This document shows, one piece after another, positions 27,306-35,544 of a DNA stretch of 64,000 nucleotides. The position numbers and the translations under genes are program-made. Position 1 is the first letter of the stretch. Every line of letters starts with the position of its first letter. This DNA comes from Pseudomonadota bacterium. Its GTDB lineage: Bacteria; Pseudomonadota; Alphaproteobacteria; Rhodobacterales; Rhodobacteraceae. The notes beneath the pieces are model-generated. The model worked only from the letters and a program-made list of their open reading frames with translations, ran no database searches and was not told the DNA's origin. The stretch is taken from NCBI GenBank assembly GCA_038533575.1, contig JBCAYL010000001.1, positions 1,702,226 through 1,766,225 of the forward strand. Direction: 5' to 3'.

Positions 27306-27758
27306 ATGAGCCGCCCCATCCACCGCACCGACAAGATCAGCGACAGCCGCCCCGCCTTCGCCGCGCTCTACGATCGCAGCCGGGACGCCGAGGCCGCCTA
27401 TCGCGGGCTCGCCGGCGCCATGGAGGGCAGTCTGAAGGAGAAGGTGGAGACCATGGCCAGCTTCCATTCCGCCCGCGCCGAAAAGATGCGCGAGATCGCC
27501 GGGCGCGTCGTCAATTTCGACGATGACAAGCGCCTCGACGGCACCATCGCGGGCTGGGTTGGCGTGCAGGCGGCGGCCGCTGAGGCCGCGCTCACGGGCA
27601 AGCTGCCTGCGAGCCTAAAGCTCCTCGAAGACCGCGTCTCCAGCGCCATCGACAAGGCCATCATCGAGGATCACACCGATCCCACGCGGGGCATGCTCGA
27701 GGAGATGAAGCTCGAGCTCCTCGCGCGGAACGAGGAGCTCGGATTTACAAAGGGCTGA
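27306..27758 (+). CDS. Helical protein, DUF2383/four-helix-bundle-like
   Basis: A 150-residue, almost entirely helical, charged protein. The pattern FAALYDRSRDAEAAYRGLAGAMEG, KVETMASFHSARAEKMREIA and VSSAIDKAIIEDHTDPTRGMLEEMKLE resembles the PA2169/DUF2383 four-helix-bundle group found in stress-related proteins. Metal-binding Glu/His pairs like those of ferritins are only partly present (E, H at MASFHSARAEK). The assignment is tentative. AAAGGAGACCGCC gives a strong ribosome site before ATG 27306. It stands alone. Confidence 0.6.
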   Translation: MSRPIHRTDKISDSRPAFAALYDRSRDAEAAYRGLAGAMEGSLKEKVETMASFHSARAEKMREIAGRVVNFDDDKRLDGTIAGWVGVQAAAAEAALTGKLPASLKLLEDRVSSAIDKAIIEDHTDPTRGMLEEMKLELLARNEELGFTKG

Positions 27759-27809
27759 CGCCCGTGGCCCGGCCTAAGGGGGCCCTGCCTGCGGGCGGGG
27801 CGATCCGGG

Positions 27810-28361
27810 TCAGCTATCCTCGCCGTGGCTGTGGCCGCCGTGGCCGCCGTGATCCATCATCCCGTGGCCATCCTCGCGGTCGAGGTCCACTTGGATGGTG
27901 ACGGCGATTTCGCCCGCCTTCTCGAAGACGAGGGTCACGGGGATCTCCTTGCCCTGCTCAAAGCTCTCGCGGAGCCCCATGAACATGACGTGGTCCCCAC
28001 CGCGCGCGAGCGTGGCGCTCCCGCCCGCGGGGATCACGAGCCCGTCTTCGACCTCGCGCATCATCATCATGCCGTTCTCGCCCTCGACATGGGTGTGCAA
28101 CTCCACGCGGGCCGAGACGTCGGAGCGTGCTTCGATGAGCCGATCATCGGTGTCGGTGGGGTTCATGATCACCATGAACGCTGCCCCTGCGCGGGCATTG
28201 GGGGTCGCGGCGCGGGCATAGGCGTCGTGGATCATGGGGGCATCGCCCTCCATCATCATCGCCATGTCGCCGTCCTTGTCGGCCATGGACATGGAGGTAT
28301 CGCCCGCGAAGGCGGTGGAGGCCGCGAACAGCGCGGCGGTCATCGTGAGGTGCTTGAGCAT
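27810..28361 (-). CDS. Periplasmic copper chaperone PCu(A)C family
   Basis: A 183-residue secreted protein (signal MLKHLTMTAALFAASTAFAG). It delivers Cu(I) toward the CuA site of cytochrome oxidase in characterised relatives. The core motif is visible as ELHTHVEGENGMMMMREV and DHVMFMGL (H...M...HxM). It has two unusual metal-rich extensions: SMSMADKDGDMAMMMEGDAPM after the signal and DREDGHGMMDHGGHGGHSHGEDS at the C terminus, both rich in Met and His. It lies 34 bases downstream of a small secreted protein on the same strand, probably in one transcript. Confidence 0.92.
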   Translation of the reverse strand: MLKHLTMTAALFAASTAFAGDTSMSMADKDGDMAMMMEGDAPMIHDAYARAATPNARAGAAFMVIMNPTDTDDRLIEARSDVSARVELHTHVEGENGMMMMREVEDGLVIPAGGSATLARGGDHVMFMGLRESFEQGKEIPVTLVFEKAGEIAVTIQVDLDREDGHGMMDHGGHGGHSHGEDS

Positions 28362-28395
28362 GTAACTGTCCTTTCAGTGTCTGAGTGATGAGAGG

Positions 28396-28734
28396 TCAGA
28401 CGATGAAAGGTGGGCCCCTGGCTTGCGTGGCGGCAGGGGCGCGACCGGGGGCACGATCGCGCGCGAAAGTCGCGGCGGTGCGCAGCGCAGGCCCGTCGAG
28501 GGCCAGGGCCGGCGATGGCGCGGCCTCCTGTCCGAAGAGGGTCAGCGCGGCCTCCGGGCAGATGCCCGCGCGCTCCACCTCGTTGCCTTCGCCGTCGAGC
28601 CAGATCACGGTCGTCGAAAGACCGTGGCAGATCACGACGGCGTCAGACGCAGGCACCGCTCCCCGGGCGTGGCCCACGGCGACGCTCGTCACGAGCGTCA
28701 GGCACGCCAAAAGGGAAAAGAGCAGCGGCTTCAT
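28396..28734 (-). CDS. Small secreted protein resembling DUF2946
   Basis: A 112-residue protein with a signal peptide (MKPLLFSLLACLTLVTSVAVGHARG). The mature part reads VVICHGLSTTVIWLDGEGNEV...AGICPEAALTLFG, similar to DUF2946 proteins (C-x-H/G ... L D A D G N P V ... H C P x C), which are often encoded next to copper genes. The final CxxC of that family is reduced to a single Cys here. The C-terminal third is low-complexity Ala/Arg/Pro. Its likely operon partner is the copper chaperone 34 bases downstream, so a copper-related role is inferred from context. Confidence 0.65.
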   Translation of the reverse strand: MKPLLFSLLACLTLVTSVAVGHARGAVPASDAVVICHGLSTTVIWLDGEGNEVERAGICPEAALTLFGQEAAPSPALALDGPALRTAATFARDRAPGRAPAATQARGPPFIV

Positions 28735-28794
28735 GACTGAAAAGGTAAGGCGCGCCCCCACCGCAGGCAAGCCGATCTCCCCGCGGCATAAAAC

Positions 28795-28820
28795 GCAAAA
28801 AGCCCCGCCATGGCGGGGCC
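28795..28820 (-). terminator. Rho-independent terminator of rpmB
   Basis: On the minus strand: an 8-bp perfect stem GCCCCGCC-AT-GGCGGGGC followed by TTTTTGCG, starting about 22 bases after the rpmB stop. A textbook intrinsic terminator. Confidence 0.9.
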
Positions 28821-28841
28821 TTGCCGAGGAAAGCGTGGCGT

Positions 28842-29123
28842 TTACGACTGTGCTTTCGCGATGTCTTTCTTGATCTTGAGCGCGTTGGGCGAAAGCTCTG
28901 CGTCCTTTGCCTTGGCGAGGAAGCCGTCGAGCCCGCCGCGGTGATCCACCGTGCGCAGCGCCGCCGCCGAAATGCGCAGCTTGAAGGAGCGGTCCAGGAT
29001 GTCGGAGCGCAGCGTCTGCTCGTTCAGGTTCGGCAGGAAGCGGCGCTTCGTCTTGTTGTTGGCGTGGGACACGTTGTGGCCGCTCATCGGGCCCTTGCCG
29101 GTCAGTTCGCAAACGCGCGACAT
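28842..29123 (-). CDS. rpmB: 50S ribosomal protein L28
   Basis: A 93-residue L28 of the long alphaproteobacterial form. The N terminus [32 protein letters not shown] is diagnostic, and [22 protein letters not shown] follows. ATG 29123 begins the canonical protein; the frame runs 15 codons further upstream without similarity. It has its own near-consensus promoter (29215-29243) and intrinsic terminator (28795-28820), so it is a monocistronic unit. Confidence 0.97.
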   Translation of the reverse strand: MSRVCELTGKGPMSGHNVSHANNKTKRRFLPNLNEQTLRSDILDRSFKLRISAAALRTVDHRGGLDGFLAKAKDAELSPNALKIKKDIAKAQS

Positions 29124-29214
29124 CGGTTCATCCTCGTCTCGGGCCCGGGCCTTGCCAGCGGGCGACATCTCTTAGGTGACAGAGGCCAGCATTGGCCCCG
29201 AAATTCGTCCGCGG

Positions 29215-29243
29215 GCTATACGCAAGGCCCCCTGCCCCGTCAA
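29215..29243 (-). promoter_or_regulatory. Sigma-70 promoter of rpmB
   Basis: On the minus strand: TTGACG, a 17-base spacer, then TATAGC, about 92 bases before the rpmB ATG. Five of six bases match at the -35 and four of six at the -10, with ideal spacing, fitting a highly expressed ribosomal protein gene. Confidence 0.75.
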
Positions 29244-29310
29244 CACCTCCCCGCACGACGTCCCAGTACGATGTCCGCGTGCGGCGCGCCGCGTCAGCGC
29301 GCGTGCGTCC

Positions 29311-29679
29311 CTACCGGTGCTGATCCACAAGGATGATGTTGCCGTCCGGGTCCATGACGGTGAAGGATCCCGGCCCGTCCTCGGGCAGGTTGGCCTCCCC
29401 CAGTTCGAGCCCCGCCCCCTTGAGCCGCGTGGCCAGCGCGCGCACGTCTTCGAATGGGTCCTGCGGCTGGGCGTTCTGGTCCCATCCGGGATTGAAGGTG
29501 AGCCGGTTACCCTCGAACATGCCCTGGAAGAGGCCGATGATCGTGGGCCCCGCCTTCAGGATGAGCCAGCCCTGATCCGGGTCGCCCCCCATCGTGTCAA
29601 AGCCCAGCTCCTCGTAGAAGGCACGGGAGGTGGCGAGGTCCTTGACGGCGAGCGAGGTGGAGAAAGCGGCGGTCTTCAT
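29311..29679 (-). CDS. VOC-family glyoxalase-like protein
   Basis: A 122-residue protein with the two beta-alpha-beta-beta-beta modules of the vicinal oxygen chelate fold: STSLAVKDLATSRAFYEELGFDTMG and then PFEDVRALATRLKGAGLELGE...GPGSFTVMDPDGNIILVDQH. The DPDGN ending is typical. Such proteins include glyoxalases, dioxygenases and resistance proteins; the substrate cannot be assigned. ATG 29679 is the only reasonable start. It is in a minus-strand run with meaB downstream of it in sequence order but separated by 54 bases, so co-transcription from meaB is possible. Confidence 0.85.
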   Translation of the reverse strand: MKTAAFSTSLAVKDLATSRAFYEELGFDTMGGDPDQGWLILKAGPTIIGLFQGMFEGNRLTFNPGWDQNAQPQDPFEDVRALATRLKGAGLELGEANLPEDGPGSFTVMDPDGNIILVDQHR

Positions 29680-29733
29680 GGCGCGAGCCTAGCATAGAGG
29701 CGCGATTTTCGCACCGATTCCCCCGGTTGGCTC

Positions 29734-30687
29734 TCAGAGCAGCTCCGAGAGCACCTTTTCAGCGGCCATCGCCGCCGTGAGCCGCCCCTCGCGGACCTCC
29801 GTCTCGAGCGCCGCGAGATCCTTGCGGGCCCTGAGCCGCGCCTCCATCCCCTGCCTGAGCTCCTCGCGAAACCAGTAGGCCGCCTGTGCCGCGCGCCGCG
29901 CCGCCCAGACGCCTTTTTCCATGCGCCACATCGCCAGCGCCTCGATCTCCGACCAGAGCTCGGGCAGGCCCGTGCCCTCCACCGCAGAGACCATGAGCGC
30001 CTTGGGGATATCGTCGGGGTCCTGCGGGCGCTTCCTCAGGAGCCGCAGCGCCCCGGCATAATCCGCGCAGGTGCGGGTCGCGGTGGATTTGAGTGCCCCG
30101 TCGGCCTTGTTGACGACGACGAGGTCCGCGATCTCCATGATCCCGCGCTTCACGCCCTGGAGCTCGTCACCCCCCGCAGGCGCGAGGAGAAGCACGAAGA
30201 CATCGCACATCTCCGCCACGGCGGTCTCAGACTGTCCCACGCCCACCGTCTCGATGAGCACCACGTCGAACCCCGCCCCTTCGCAAAGGCTCACCGCCTC
30301 CCGCGTCCGCCGCGCCACGCCGCCCAGATGGGTCTGGGAGGGCGAGGGGCGGATATAGGCGAGCGGGTGGCGCGACAGCTGCTCCATGCGGGTTTTGTCG
30401 CCGAGGATCGACCCCCCGGTGCGCGCCGAGGAGGGATCGACGGCAAGCACGGCGACCTTCTTGCCCGCCTCGGCGAGCATGAGGCCGAAGCCCTCGATGA
30501 AGGTCGATTTGCCCACGCCCGGCGTGCCCGAGAGACCGATGCGCAGCGCGGCCCGGTCCGTGGGCAGCGCGCCGAGGAGAGCGGCCGCCTGCGCGCGATG
30601 GTCCGCGCGCCCGCTCTCGATGAGCGTGATCGCCCGGGCCAGCGCGCGGCGGTTCCCTTCGGCGACTTTGGCGGCCAGTTCGTCCAT
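29734..30687 (-). CDS. meaB: Methylmalonyl-CoA mutase-associated GTPase MeaB
   Basis: A G-protein chaperone that protects and reloads adenosylcobalamin-dependent methylmalonyl- or ethylmalonyl-CoA mutase. The 317-residue protein has Walker [13 protein letters not shown] (51-62), [20 protein letters not shown] (switch I), the G3 ETVGVGQSE and the G4 VVNKADG, all intact. The C-terminal helical dimerisation arm is present. The mutase itself is not in this window; a separate epimerase gene is at 47.7 kb, so the pathway is scattered. ATG 30687 is the natural start. Confidence 0.95.
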   Translation of the reverse strand: MDELAAKVAEGNRRALARAITLIESGRADHRAQAAALLGALPTDRAALRIGLSGTPGVGKSTFIEGFGLMLAEAGKKVAVLAVDPSSARTGGSILGDKTRMEQLSRHPLAYIRPSPSQTHLGGVARRTREAVSLCEGAGFDVVLIETVGVGQSETAVAEMCDVFVLLLAPAGGDELQGVKRGIMEIADLVVVNKADGALKSTATRTCADYAGALRLLRKRPQDPDDIPKALMVSAVEGTGLPELWSEIEALAMWRMEKGVWAARRAAQAAYWFREELRQGMEARLRARKDLAALETEVREGRLTAAMAAEKVLSELL

Positions 30688-30749
30688 GGCGCTTTGATGG
30701 CCCAGCCGCCGCCATAGGTCCAGCGCTTGCGCATAGGGGCCGCGCGGCC

Positions 30750-31108
30750 TCAGCTGCAGTGGCGCGGATCGTGGATCGTCACGTGGTAGGAGGCGAACCA
30801 GCGCCCGTAGAACATCTCCGCGCAGACTTCGTTATCGACCACGACCCGCGGCTCGGTCTCCATCCGCGCGAGCTTCCCGTTCGGAAGCACGACCAGGGCG
30901 TAGTAGCGCAAGGGCCCGGTCCGCCCGTCCGGCAACACGTCCGAGAAATCGTGCTCGGCCACGCCCAGGCGATAGAAGCCCATGAAGTCCTTGGGCTGCG
31001 CGCGAAAGGCCAGCGCCTCCACCGTCGCGAGAAAGATCAGCCCGAAGATCCCCTCGACGCGAGGCGGGCCAGCCTGAAGATATCGATCCGTTCAATGAGC
31101 GCGCGCAT
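30750..31108 (-). pseudogene. Small conserved membrane-anchored protein with an apparent frameshift
   Basis: From ATG 31108 the frame reads MRALIERIDIFRLARLASRGSSG and stops at 31037-31039. The adjoining frame, open until the stop at 30750-30752, reads VEGIFGLIFLATVEALAFRAQPKDF...[24 protein letters not shown]. Joining them near the GGGG run at 31050-31053 by adding one base gives a continuous protein of about 119 residues with one hydrophobic helix and then a soluble domain. The second frame alone has only an internal GTG at 31022, inside the hydrophobic segment. I therefore read this as one gene with a one-base deletion (or assembly error). No family name known. Confidence 0.65.
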
Positions 31109-31201
31109 GGTTAGCCTCGCCTAGACAAGCAATGCGTCATTGCCATGGCCCCCAGCCGTCAGGCGCTTGACCTGGCACACGCAACGGCCTTCCTAGGGCC
31201 C

Positions 31202-33598
31202 ATGCGCGCCCTGCCCATCGATCCGCTCCTGCCGGAGCTCGCCGCGACGCTCGCCCGCGAAGGGCGCGCGGTCCTGCAGGCCCCGCCCGGGGCGGGCAAG
31301 ACGACGCGGGTACCGCCCGCCCTCCTCGAGGCAGTGGACGGCAAGATCCTCATGCTCGAGCCACGCCGCCTCGCCGCGCGGGGGGCCGCCATGCGCATCG
31401 CCGCCGAGCTGGGCGAGGCGCCCGGCGCGCGCGTGGGCTTCCGGATGCGAGGCGAGAGCGTGCCGGGCACGCGCATCGAGGTCGTCACCGAGGGCATCCT
31501 CACGCGCATGCTGCAATCGGACCCCGAGCTTCCAGGCGTGGGCTGCATCATCTTCGACGAATTCCACGAGCGCTCGTTGCAGGCCGATCTCGGCATCGCG
31601 CTCGCCTGGGAGGTGCGGCAGGCGCTCCGCCCGGATCTGAAGCTCCTCGTGATGTCGGCGACGCTCGATGCCGCGCCGGTGGCCGAGATGCTGGGGCAGG
31701 CCCCCGTGCTCACCGCAGAGGGCCGCAGCTTCCCCGTCACGATCCGCCATCTCGACGCGCCACGCCCGAAGGACATGCGGCTCGAGCCGCTGGTGGCGCG
31801 CGAGATCACGGCCCTCCTCCCCGAGGTCACCGGCGCGCTTCTGTGCTTCCTGCCGGGCCAGGGCGAGATCGCGCGCGTGAAGGCGGTGCTCGACGTCTCG
31901 GTCCCCGTCTTCGCGCTCTACGGGGCGCTGCCCTTCAAGGCACAGCAGGAGGCGCTGCGCCCCACGGGCGGCCCCCGGATCGTCCTCGCCACATCAATCG
32001 CCGAGACCTCGCTCACAATCGAGGACGTAAGCCACGTGGTCGATGCGGGCCTCGCCCGCCGCGCGCGGCACGATCCGGGATCGGGCTTCTCGCGCCTCGT
32101 CACAGAGCGCGTCACTCGCGCCGAGGCCGAGCAGCGCGCCGGCCGCGCGGGCCGCGTGCGCGCGGGCACCTGTCTCCGGCTCTGGACAAAGGGCGAGGAG
32201 GGCGCGCTCGCGGCCTACCCACCGGCCGAAATCGAGGCGGCGGATCTGGCCCCGATGGCCCTCGAGCTCGCCGCCTGGGGCGCGCCGGAGACGGAGCTCG
32301 CCTTCCTGACCCCGCCCCCGGCTCCGGCCATGGCCGAGGCCCGCACGCTGCTCGAGGATCTGGGCGCGCTCGAGGGCGGCGCGCTCACCGCCCATGGCCG
32401 CGCCATGGCCGCCATGCCCACCCATCCGCGCCTCGCCCACATGCTCCTCGAAGCCGGCAGAGAGGCCGCGCCGCTCGCGGCCCTCCTCGGTGCCCGCGAC
32501 CCCGTCGAAAGCCGCGACAGCAGCCTCGCGCTCCGCCTCGAGGCCGTGCGCGACACCGGCCGCTTCCGGCGCGACCGCGCCCTGCGCCTCCGGGACGGCG
32601 CCCTCAAGGACATCAAGGCCGAGGCCAAGCGCCTCGCCCGCCTCGCGCCCGCGCGGCCCTATCCCGGCGATGCGGTGGCCGCCGCCCTCGCCTTCCCGGA
32701 CCGCGTCGGCGGTCGCAGGCCCGGCGATGCGCCGCGCTACCTCCTCTCCGGTGGCAAGGGCGCGGAACTCGCCGCCGAGGACAGCCTCGCCGCGGCGCCC
32801 TGGCTCGTCGCGGTGGAGACCGACGGCAAGCCCCGCGAAGCCCGCATCAGACTGGCCCTGCCCCTCACCGAGAGCGAGATCCGCGAGACCTTCGCGGCGC
32901 GCATCCGGGAAGAGACGCTCTGCACCTGGTCAAAGCGCGAAGGGCGCGTGCTGGCCCGTCGGCAGGAGCGCCTCGGCGCCCTCGCCCTCTCCGATCTCCC
33001 CTGGAGCGACGCGCCGCCGGAAGCGAGCGCCGCGGCCATGTGCGAGGGGATCCGCCAGCTTGGCCTCGCGCTGCGGGGCAAGGCCGCTCTCTTCCAGGCC
33101 CGCGCGCGCGCCTCAGGCGATGCGCGGTTCGAGGACACGGCCCTGCTCGAGACGCTCGAAAGCTGGCTCGCGCCCCATCTCGCCGGCATCACCACGGCGG
33201 AGGCCTGGCGGGCCTTCGACCCGCTCCCCGCCCTCGCGGCGATGCTGAGCTACGAGGAGAGCCGTGCCCTCGATCGCGCCGCTCCCCCGGCCTACGAGAC
33301 CCCGCTGGGCCGCCGGATCCCCATCGATTACGGCGGCGCGGCGCCCGCGATTTCGCTGCGACTGCAGGAGCTCTTCGGCGAAACGCGCCACCCCATGGTC
33401 GGGGAGACGCCGCTCCTCATCACGCTCCTGTCGCCCGCAGGCCGCCCCGTCCAGACGACCCAGGACCTGCCCGGCTTCTGGGCGGGCTCCTATGCGGATG
33501 TCCGCAAGGACATGCGCGCCCGCTACCCCCGCCATCCCTGGCCCGAGGACCCGACGGAGGCCGCGCCCACGCTCCGCGCCAAGCGCCGCGGAGGCTAG
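31202..33598 (+). CDS. hrpB: ATP-dependent RNA helicase HrpB
   Basis: A DEAH-box-type helicase of 798 residues. Motif I APPGAGKTT, motif II DEFHERS (DEFH in place of DEAH, usual for HrpB), motif III SATLDAAP, motif V TSIAETSLTIEDV and motif VI QRAGRAGRV are all visible, followed by the helicase-associated and HrpB C-terminal domains ending WPEDPTEAAPTLRAKRRG. I use ATG 31202 (MRALPIDPLLPELAATL), which is the usual start; the GTG/ATG codons before it encode an atypical leader. Its biological role is poorly defined in the family. Convergent with gnd. Confidence 0.94.
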   Translation: MRALPIDPLLPELAATLAREGRAVLQAPPGAGKTTRVPPALLEAVDGKILMLEPRRLAARGAAMRIAAELGEAPGARVGFRMRGESVPGTRIEVVTEGILTRMLQSDPELPGVGCIIFDEFHERSLQADLGIALAWEVRQALRPDLKLLVMSATLDAAPVAEMLGQAPVLTAEGRSFPVTIRHLDAPRPKDMRLEPLVAREITALLPEVTGALLCFLPGQGEIARVKAVLDVSVPVFALYGALPFKAQQEALRPTGGPRIVLATSIAETSLTIEDVSHVVDAGLARRARHDPGSGFSRLVTERVTRAEAEQRAGRAGRVRAGTCLRLWTKGEEGALAAYPPAEIEAADLAPMALELAAWGAPETELAFLTPPPAPAMAEARTLLEDLGALEGGALTAHGRAMAAMPTHPRLAHMLLEAGREAAPLAALLGARDPVESRDSSLALRLEAVRDTGRFRRDRALRLRDGALKDIKAEAKRLARLAPARPYPGDAVAAALAFPDRVGGRRPGDAPRYLLSGGKGAELAAEDSLAAAPWLVAVETDGKPREARIRLALPLTESEIRETFAARIREETLCTWSKREGRVLARRQERLGALALSDLPWSDAPPEASAAAMCEGIRQLGLALRGKAALFQARARASGDARFEDTALLETLESWLAPHLAGITTAEAWRAFDPLPALAAMLSYEESRALDRAAPPAYETPLGRRIPIDYGGAAPAISLRLQELFGETRHPMVGETPLLITLLSPAGRPVQTTQDLPGFWAGSYADVRKDMRARYPRHPWPEDPTEAAPTLRAKRRGG

Positions 33599-33949
33599 GG
33601 AAAGGCACGCGTTCTGGTGGTAACCTTCCATTAACCAACTCGCGCCATAGTGGTGGCGCAGTACAGCTGAGGAGCGATGGCTGCGCACGAAGAAGCCGCC
33701 CTCGGCCAGGGCCCACGCGCCGTGGCCGGGGGCGCAACTGTCCGCAGACATTGTCAGGATCTTCGCTTCTTTGTGCCCCGTACCTCCGCCGGAGGCCGGT
33801 CCCGCCGCCTGCCGCGCGCGCAGCACCGAGATCAGGGCCCATGGCCGTGGGCGGCCCTGACCCAGGGCACAGACGCTTCCAGGGCTGAGCCCCAGAGAGC
33901 TCGGACGACCCAACGGCTCAGTCGTGCCAGGGCTCAGTCGTGCCGGGGC
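33599..33949. other. Gene-free convergent region between hrpB and gnd
   Basis: 351 bases without a credible gene. It contains the dispersed repeat copy at 33765-33796 and the 16-bp tandem repeat that runs into the gnd stop. GGGCTGAGCCC near 33883-33893 is a minor palindrome. Frames through it are arginine/proline-rich and look non-coding. Confidence 0.65.
33765..33796 (-). repeat. Dispersed repeat with GCCTCCGGCGGAGGT core (copy 2)
   Basis: On the minus strand it reads GCCTCCGGCGGAGGTACGGGGC followed by ACAAAGAAG. It is nearly identical over 30 bases to the copy at 58530-58562 and close to 14961-14995. Located between two convergent genes. Confidence 0.75.
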
Positions 33950-33962
33950 TCAGTCGTGCCAG
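33915..33962. repeat. Three tandem 16-bp repeats at the gnd stop codon
   Basis: GGCTCAGTCGTGCCAG at 33915, 33931 (one change) and 33947. The third copy contains the gnd stop and its last codons (Trp-His-Asp-stop on the minus strand). The extra copies therefore repeat the very end of the gene just beyond its stop. Confidence 0.85.
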
Positions 33963-35356
33963 GGCCCGTGGAAGCTGCCCTCCTTGTCGAGCCGCTCGAA
34001 GGAATGCGCCCCGAAATAGTCCCGCAGCCCTTGCAGCAGGTCCGCCGTCCCGCGCGCCTGCCGGATCTCGTCGAACCAGCTCACCGCCGAGGCCAGCGCC
34101 TGCACTGGCAGCCCCATGAGCGTGGCCTGCGCCACCACCCGCCGCAGGCAGGCGATGTGGTCCTTGAGGAGCGGCGCGAAGTGGTCCGACAGGATCAGCC
34201 GCCCGTCCGGCAGGTCTCCCCGGAAGGCCGTGGCGATGTCGTCGAGCAGCGCGGATCGGATGATGCAGCCCGCCCGCCAGATCTCCGCGATGCGGGCATA
34301 GTCGAGATCCCATCCGAATTCGTCCGAGGCCGCTTTCAGGATGCGGAATCCCTGCGCATAGGCCAGCACGCGGCCGACGAGGAGCGCGCTTTCAAGCTCG
34401 GCCTCGTCAAAGGTGCCGTGGGCCTCGCCCGCATGGGGCGCGAGGATCGGCGCCGCGACCTTCCGGGTCTCGCGCTCCGAGCTCAGCACCCGCGCGCCCA
34501 CTGCCGCCTCGATGATGGAGGCCGACTGCCCCATGCGGATCGCCTCGATGACCGTCCAGCGGCCGGTGCCCTTCTGGCCGGCCTGGTCGACGATGATGTC
34601 GACGACGGGCTTGCCCGTCTCGGGGTCCACCGCGTCGAGGACATGGCCCGCGATCTCCACCAGGTAGCTCTGGAGCCGGCCCTCGTTCCAGCGGTGAAAG
34701 AGCGGCGCGATCTCGGCGGGAGTGCGCTCCTCCCCGTCGCGCAGGAGGCCGTAGACCTCCGCGATGAGCTGCATGTCCGCGTATTCGATCCCGTTATGGA
34801 CGGTTTTCACGAAATGCCCCGCCCCGTCGGGGCCGAGATGGGCCACGCAGGGGTCGCCCTCGTATTTCGCGGCGATCGCCTCGTAGATCGGCTGCACCGG
34901 CTCCCAGGCCGACGGCGTGCCGCCCACCATCATGGAGGGGCCGTTACGCGCGCCGTCCTCGCCACCGGAGACGCCGATGCCAAGATATCGGAAGCCCTTT
35001 TGCTCCACCCGCTTGGTGCGCTCCATGGTGTCGCGAAAATCGCTGTTGCCGCCGTCGATGAGCGTGTCGCCCTCGGCAAGGTGCGGCAGGAGCGCGTCGA
35101 TCGTCTCCTCCACGGGCTTGCCCGCGGGCACCATCATCATGATCGCGCGGGGCGTGGGCATCGCCTCCACCAGTGCCTCGAGGCTCTCGCATTTCCTGAG
35201 CTTCGGGGCGAGGTCGCCCGCGCGGTCGATCAGCGCGTCGATAGTGGAGGCGTCGAGGTTGTAGAGCGCCACGTCATGGCCCTTCTCGGCCATGTTGAGC
35301 GCGAGCGCCGATCCCATCGTGCCCACCCCGATCAGTCCCATGCTTGCCGTTGCCAT
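33950..35356 (-). CDS. gnd: 6-phosphogluconate dehydrogenase, decarboxylating
   Basis: Oxidises 6-phosphogluconate to ribulose 5-phosphate, CO2 and NADPH. The 468-residue length is standard. It has the Rossmann motif GLIGVGTMGSALALNMAEKG, the substrate signature GVSGGEDGARNGPSMM, the catalytic Lys in HFVKTVHNGIEYADM, and IIVDQAGQKGTGRWTVIEA. ATG 35356 is the clear start. It is transcribed away from the tandem palindromes at 35464-35536, so it probably has its own promoter in 35357-35460. The stop lies inside a tandem repeat. Confidence 0.97.
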   Translation of the reverse strand: MATASMGLIGVGTMGSALALNMAEKGHDVALYNLDASTIDALIDRAGDLAPKLRKCESLEALVEAMPTPRAIMMMVPAGKPVEETIDALLPHLAEGDTLIDGGNSDFRDTMERTKRVEQKGFRYLGIGVSGGEDGARNGPSMMVGGTPSAWEPVQPIYEAIAAKYEGDPCVAHLGPDGAGHFVKTVHNGIEYADMQLIAEVYGLLRDGEERTPAEIAPLFHRWNEGRLQSYLVEIAGHVLDAVDPETGKPVVDIIVDQAGQKGTGRWTVIEAIRMGQSASIIEAAVGARVLSSERETRKVAAPILAPHAGEAHGTFDEAELESALLVGRVLAYAQGFRILKAASDEFGWDLDYARIAEIWRAGCIIRSALLDDIATAFRGDLPDGRLILSDHFAPLLKDHIACLRRVVAQATLMGLPVQALASAVSWFDEIRQARGTADLLQGLRDYFGAHSFERLDKEGSFHGPWHD

Positions 35357-35463
35357 CGCGCGCCTCCGCCTTGCGTGTCACGAGAGGTAAACCACGGCGC
35401 GCCCGCAAGTTCCATCGGCAAGCACACCGCCAGCATCGAGGGCCGCTCCCCGCCCCGGGCACC

Positions 35464-35536
35464 AAAATTCTTCGCAAGAATTTTGCCCCGCGCAGCGGCC
35501 ACCGCCGCGCTTCCGAAAATTCTTCGCAAGAATTTT
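35464..35536. terminator. Two identical A/T-rich palindromes (tandem terminators)
   Basis: AAAATTCTT-CGC-AAGAATTTT occurs at 35464-35484 and again at 35516-35536. Each has a 9-bp perfect stem whose 3' side ends in TTTT, so each works as a terminator on either strand. They sit 9 bases after the phosphoesterase stop and before the gnd start, closing the argD-argF-phosphoesterase operon. Confidence 0.7.
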
Positions 35537-35544
35537 GCCCGTGC

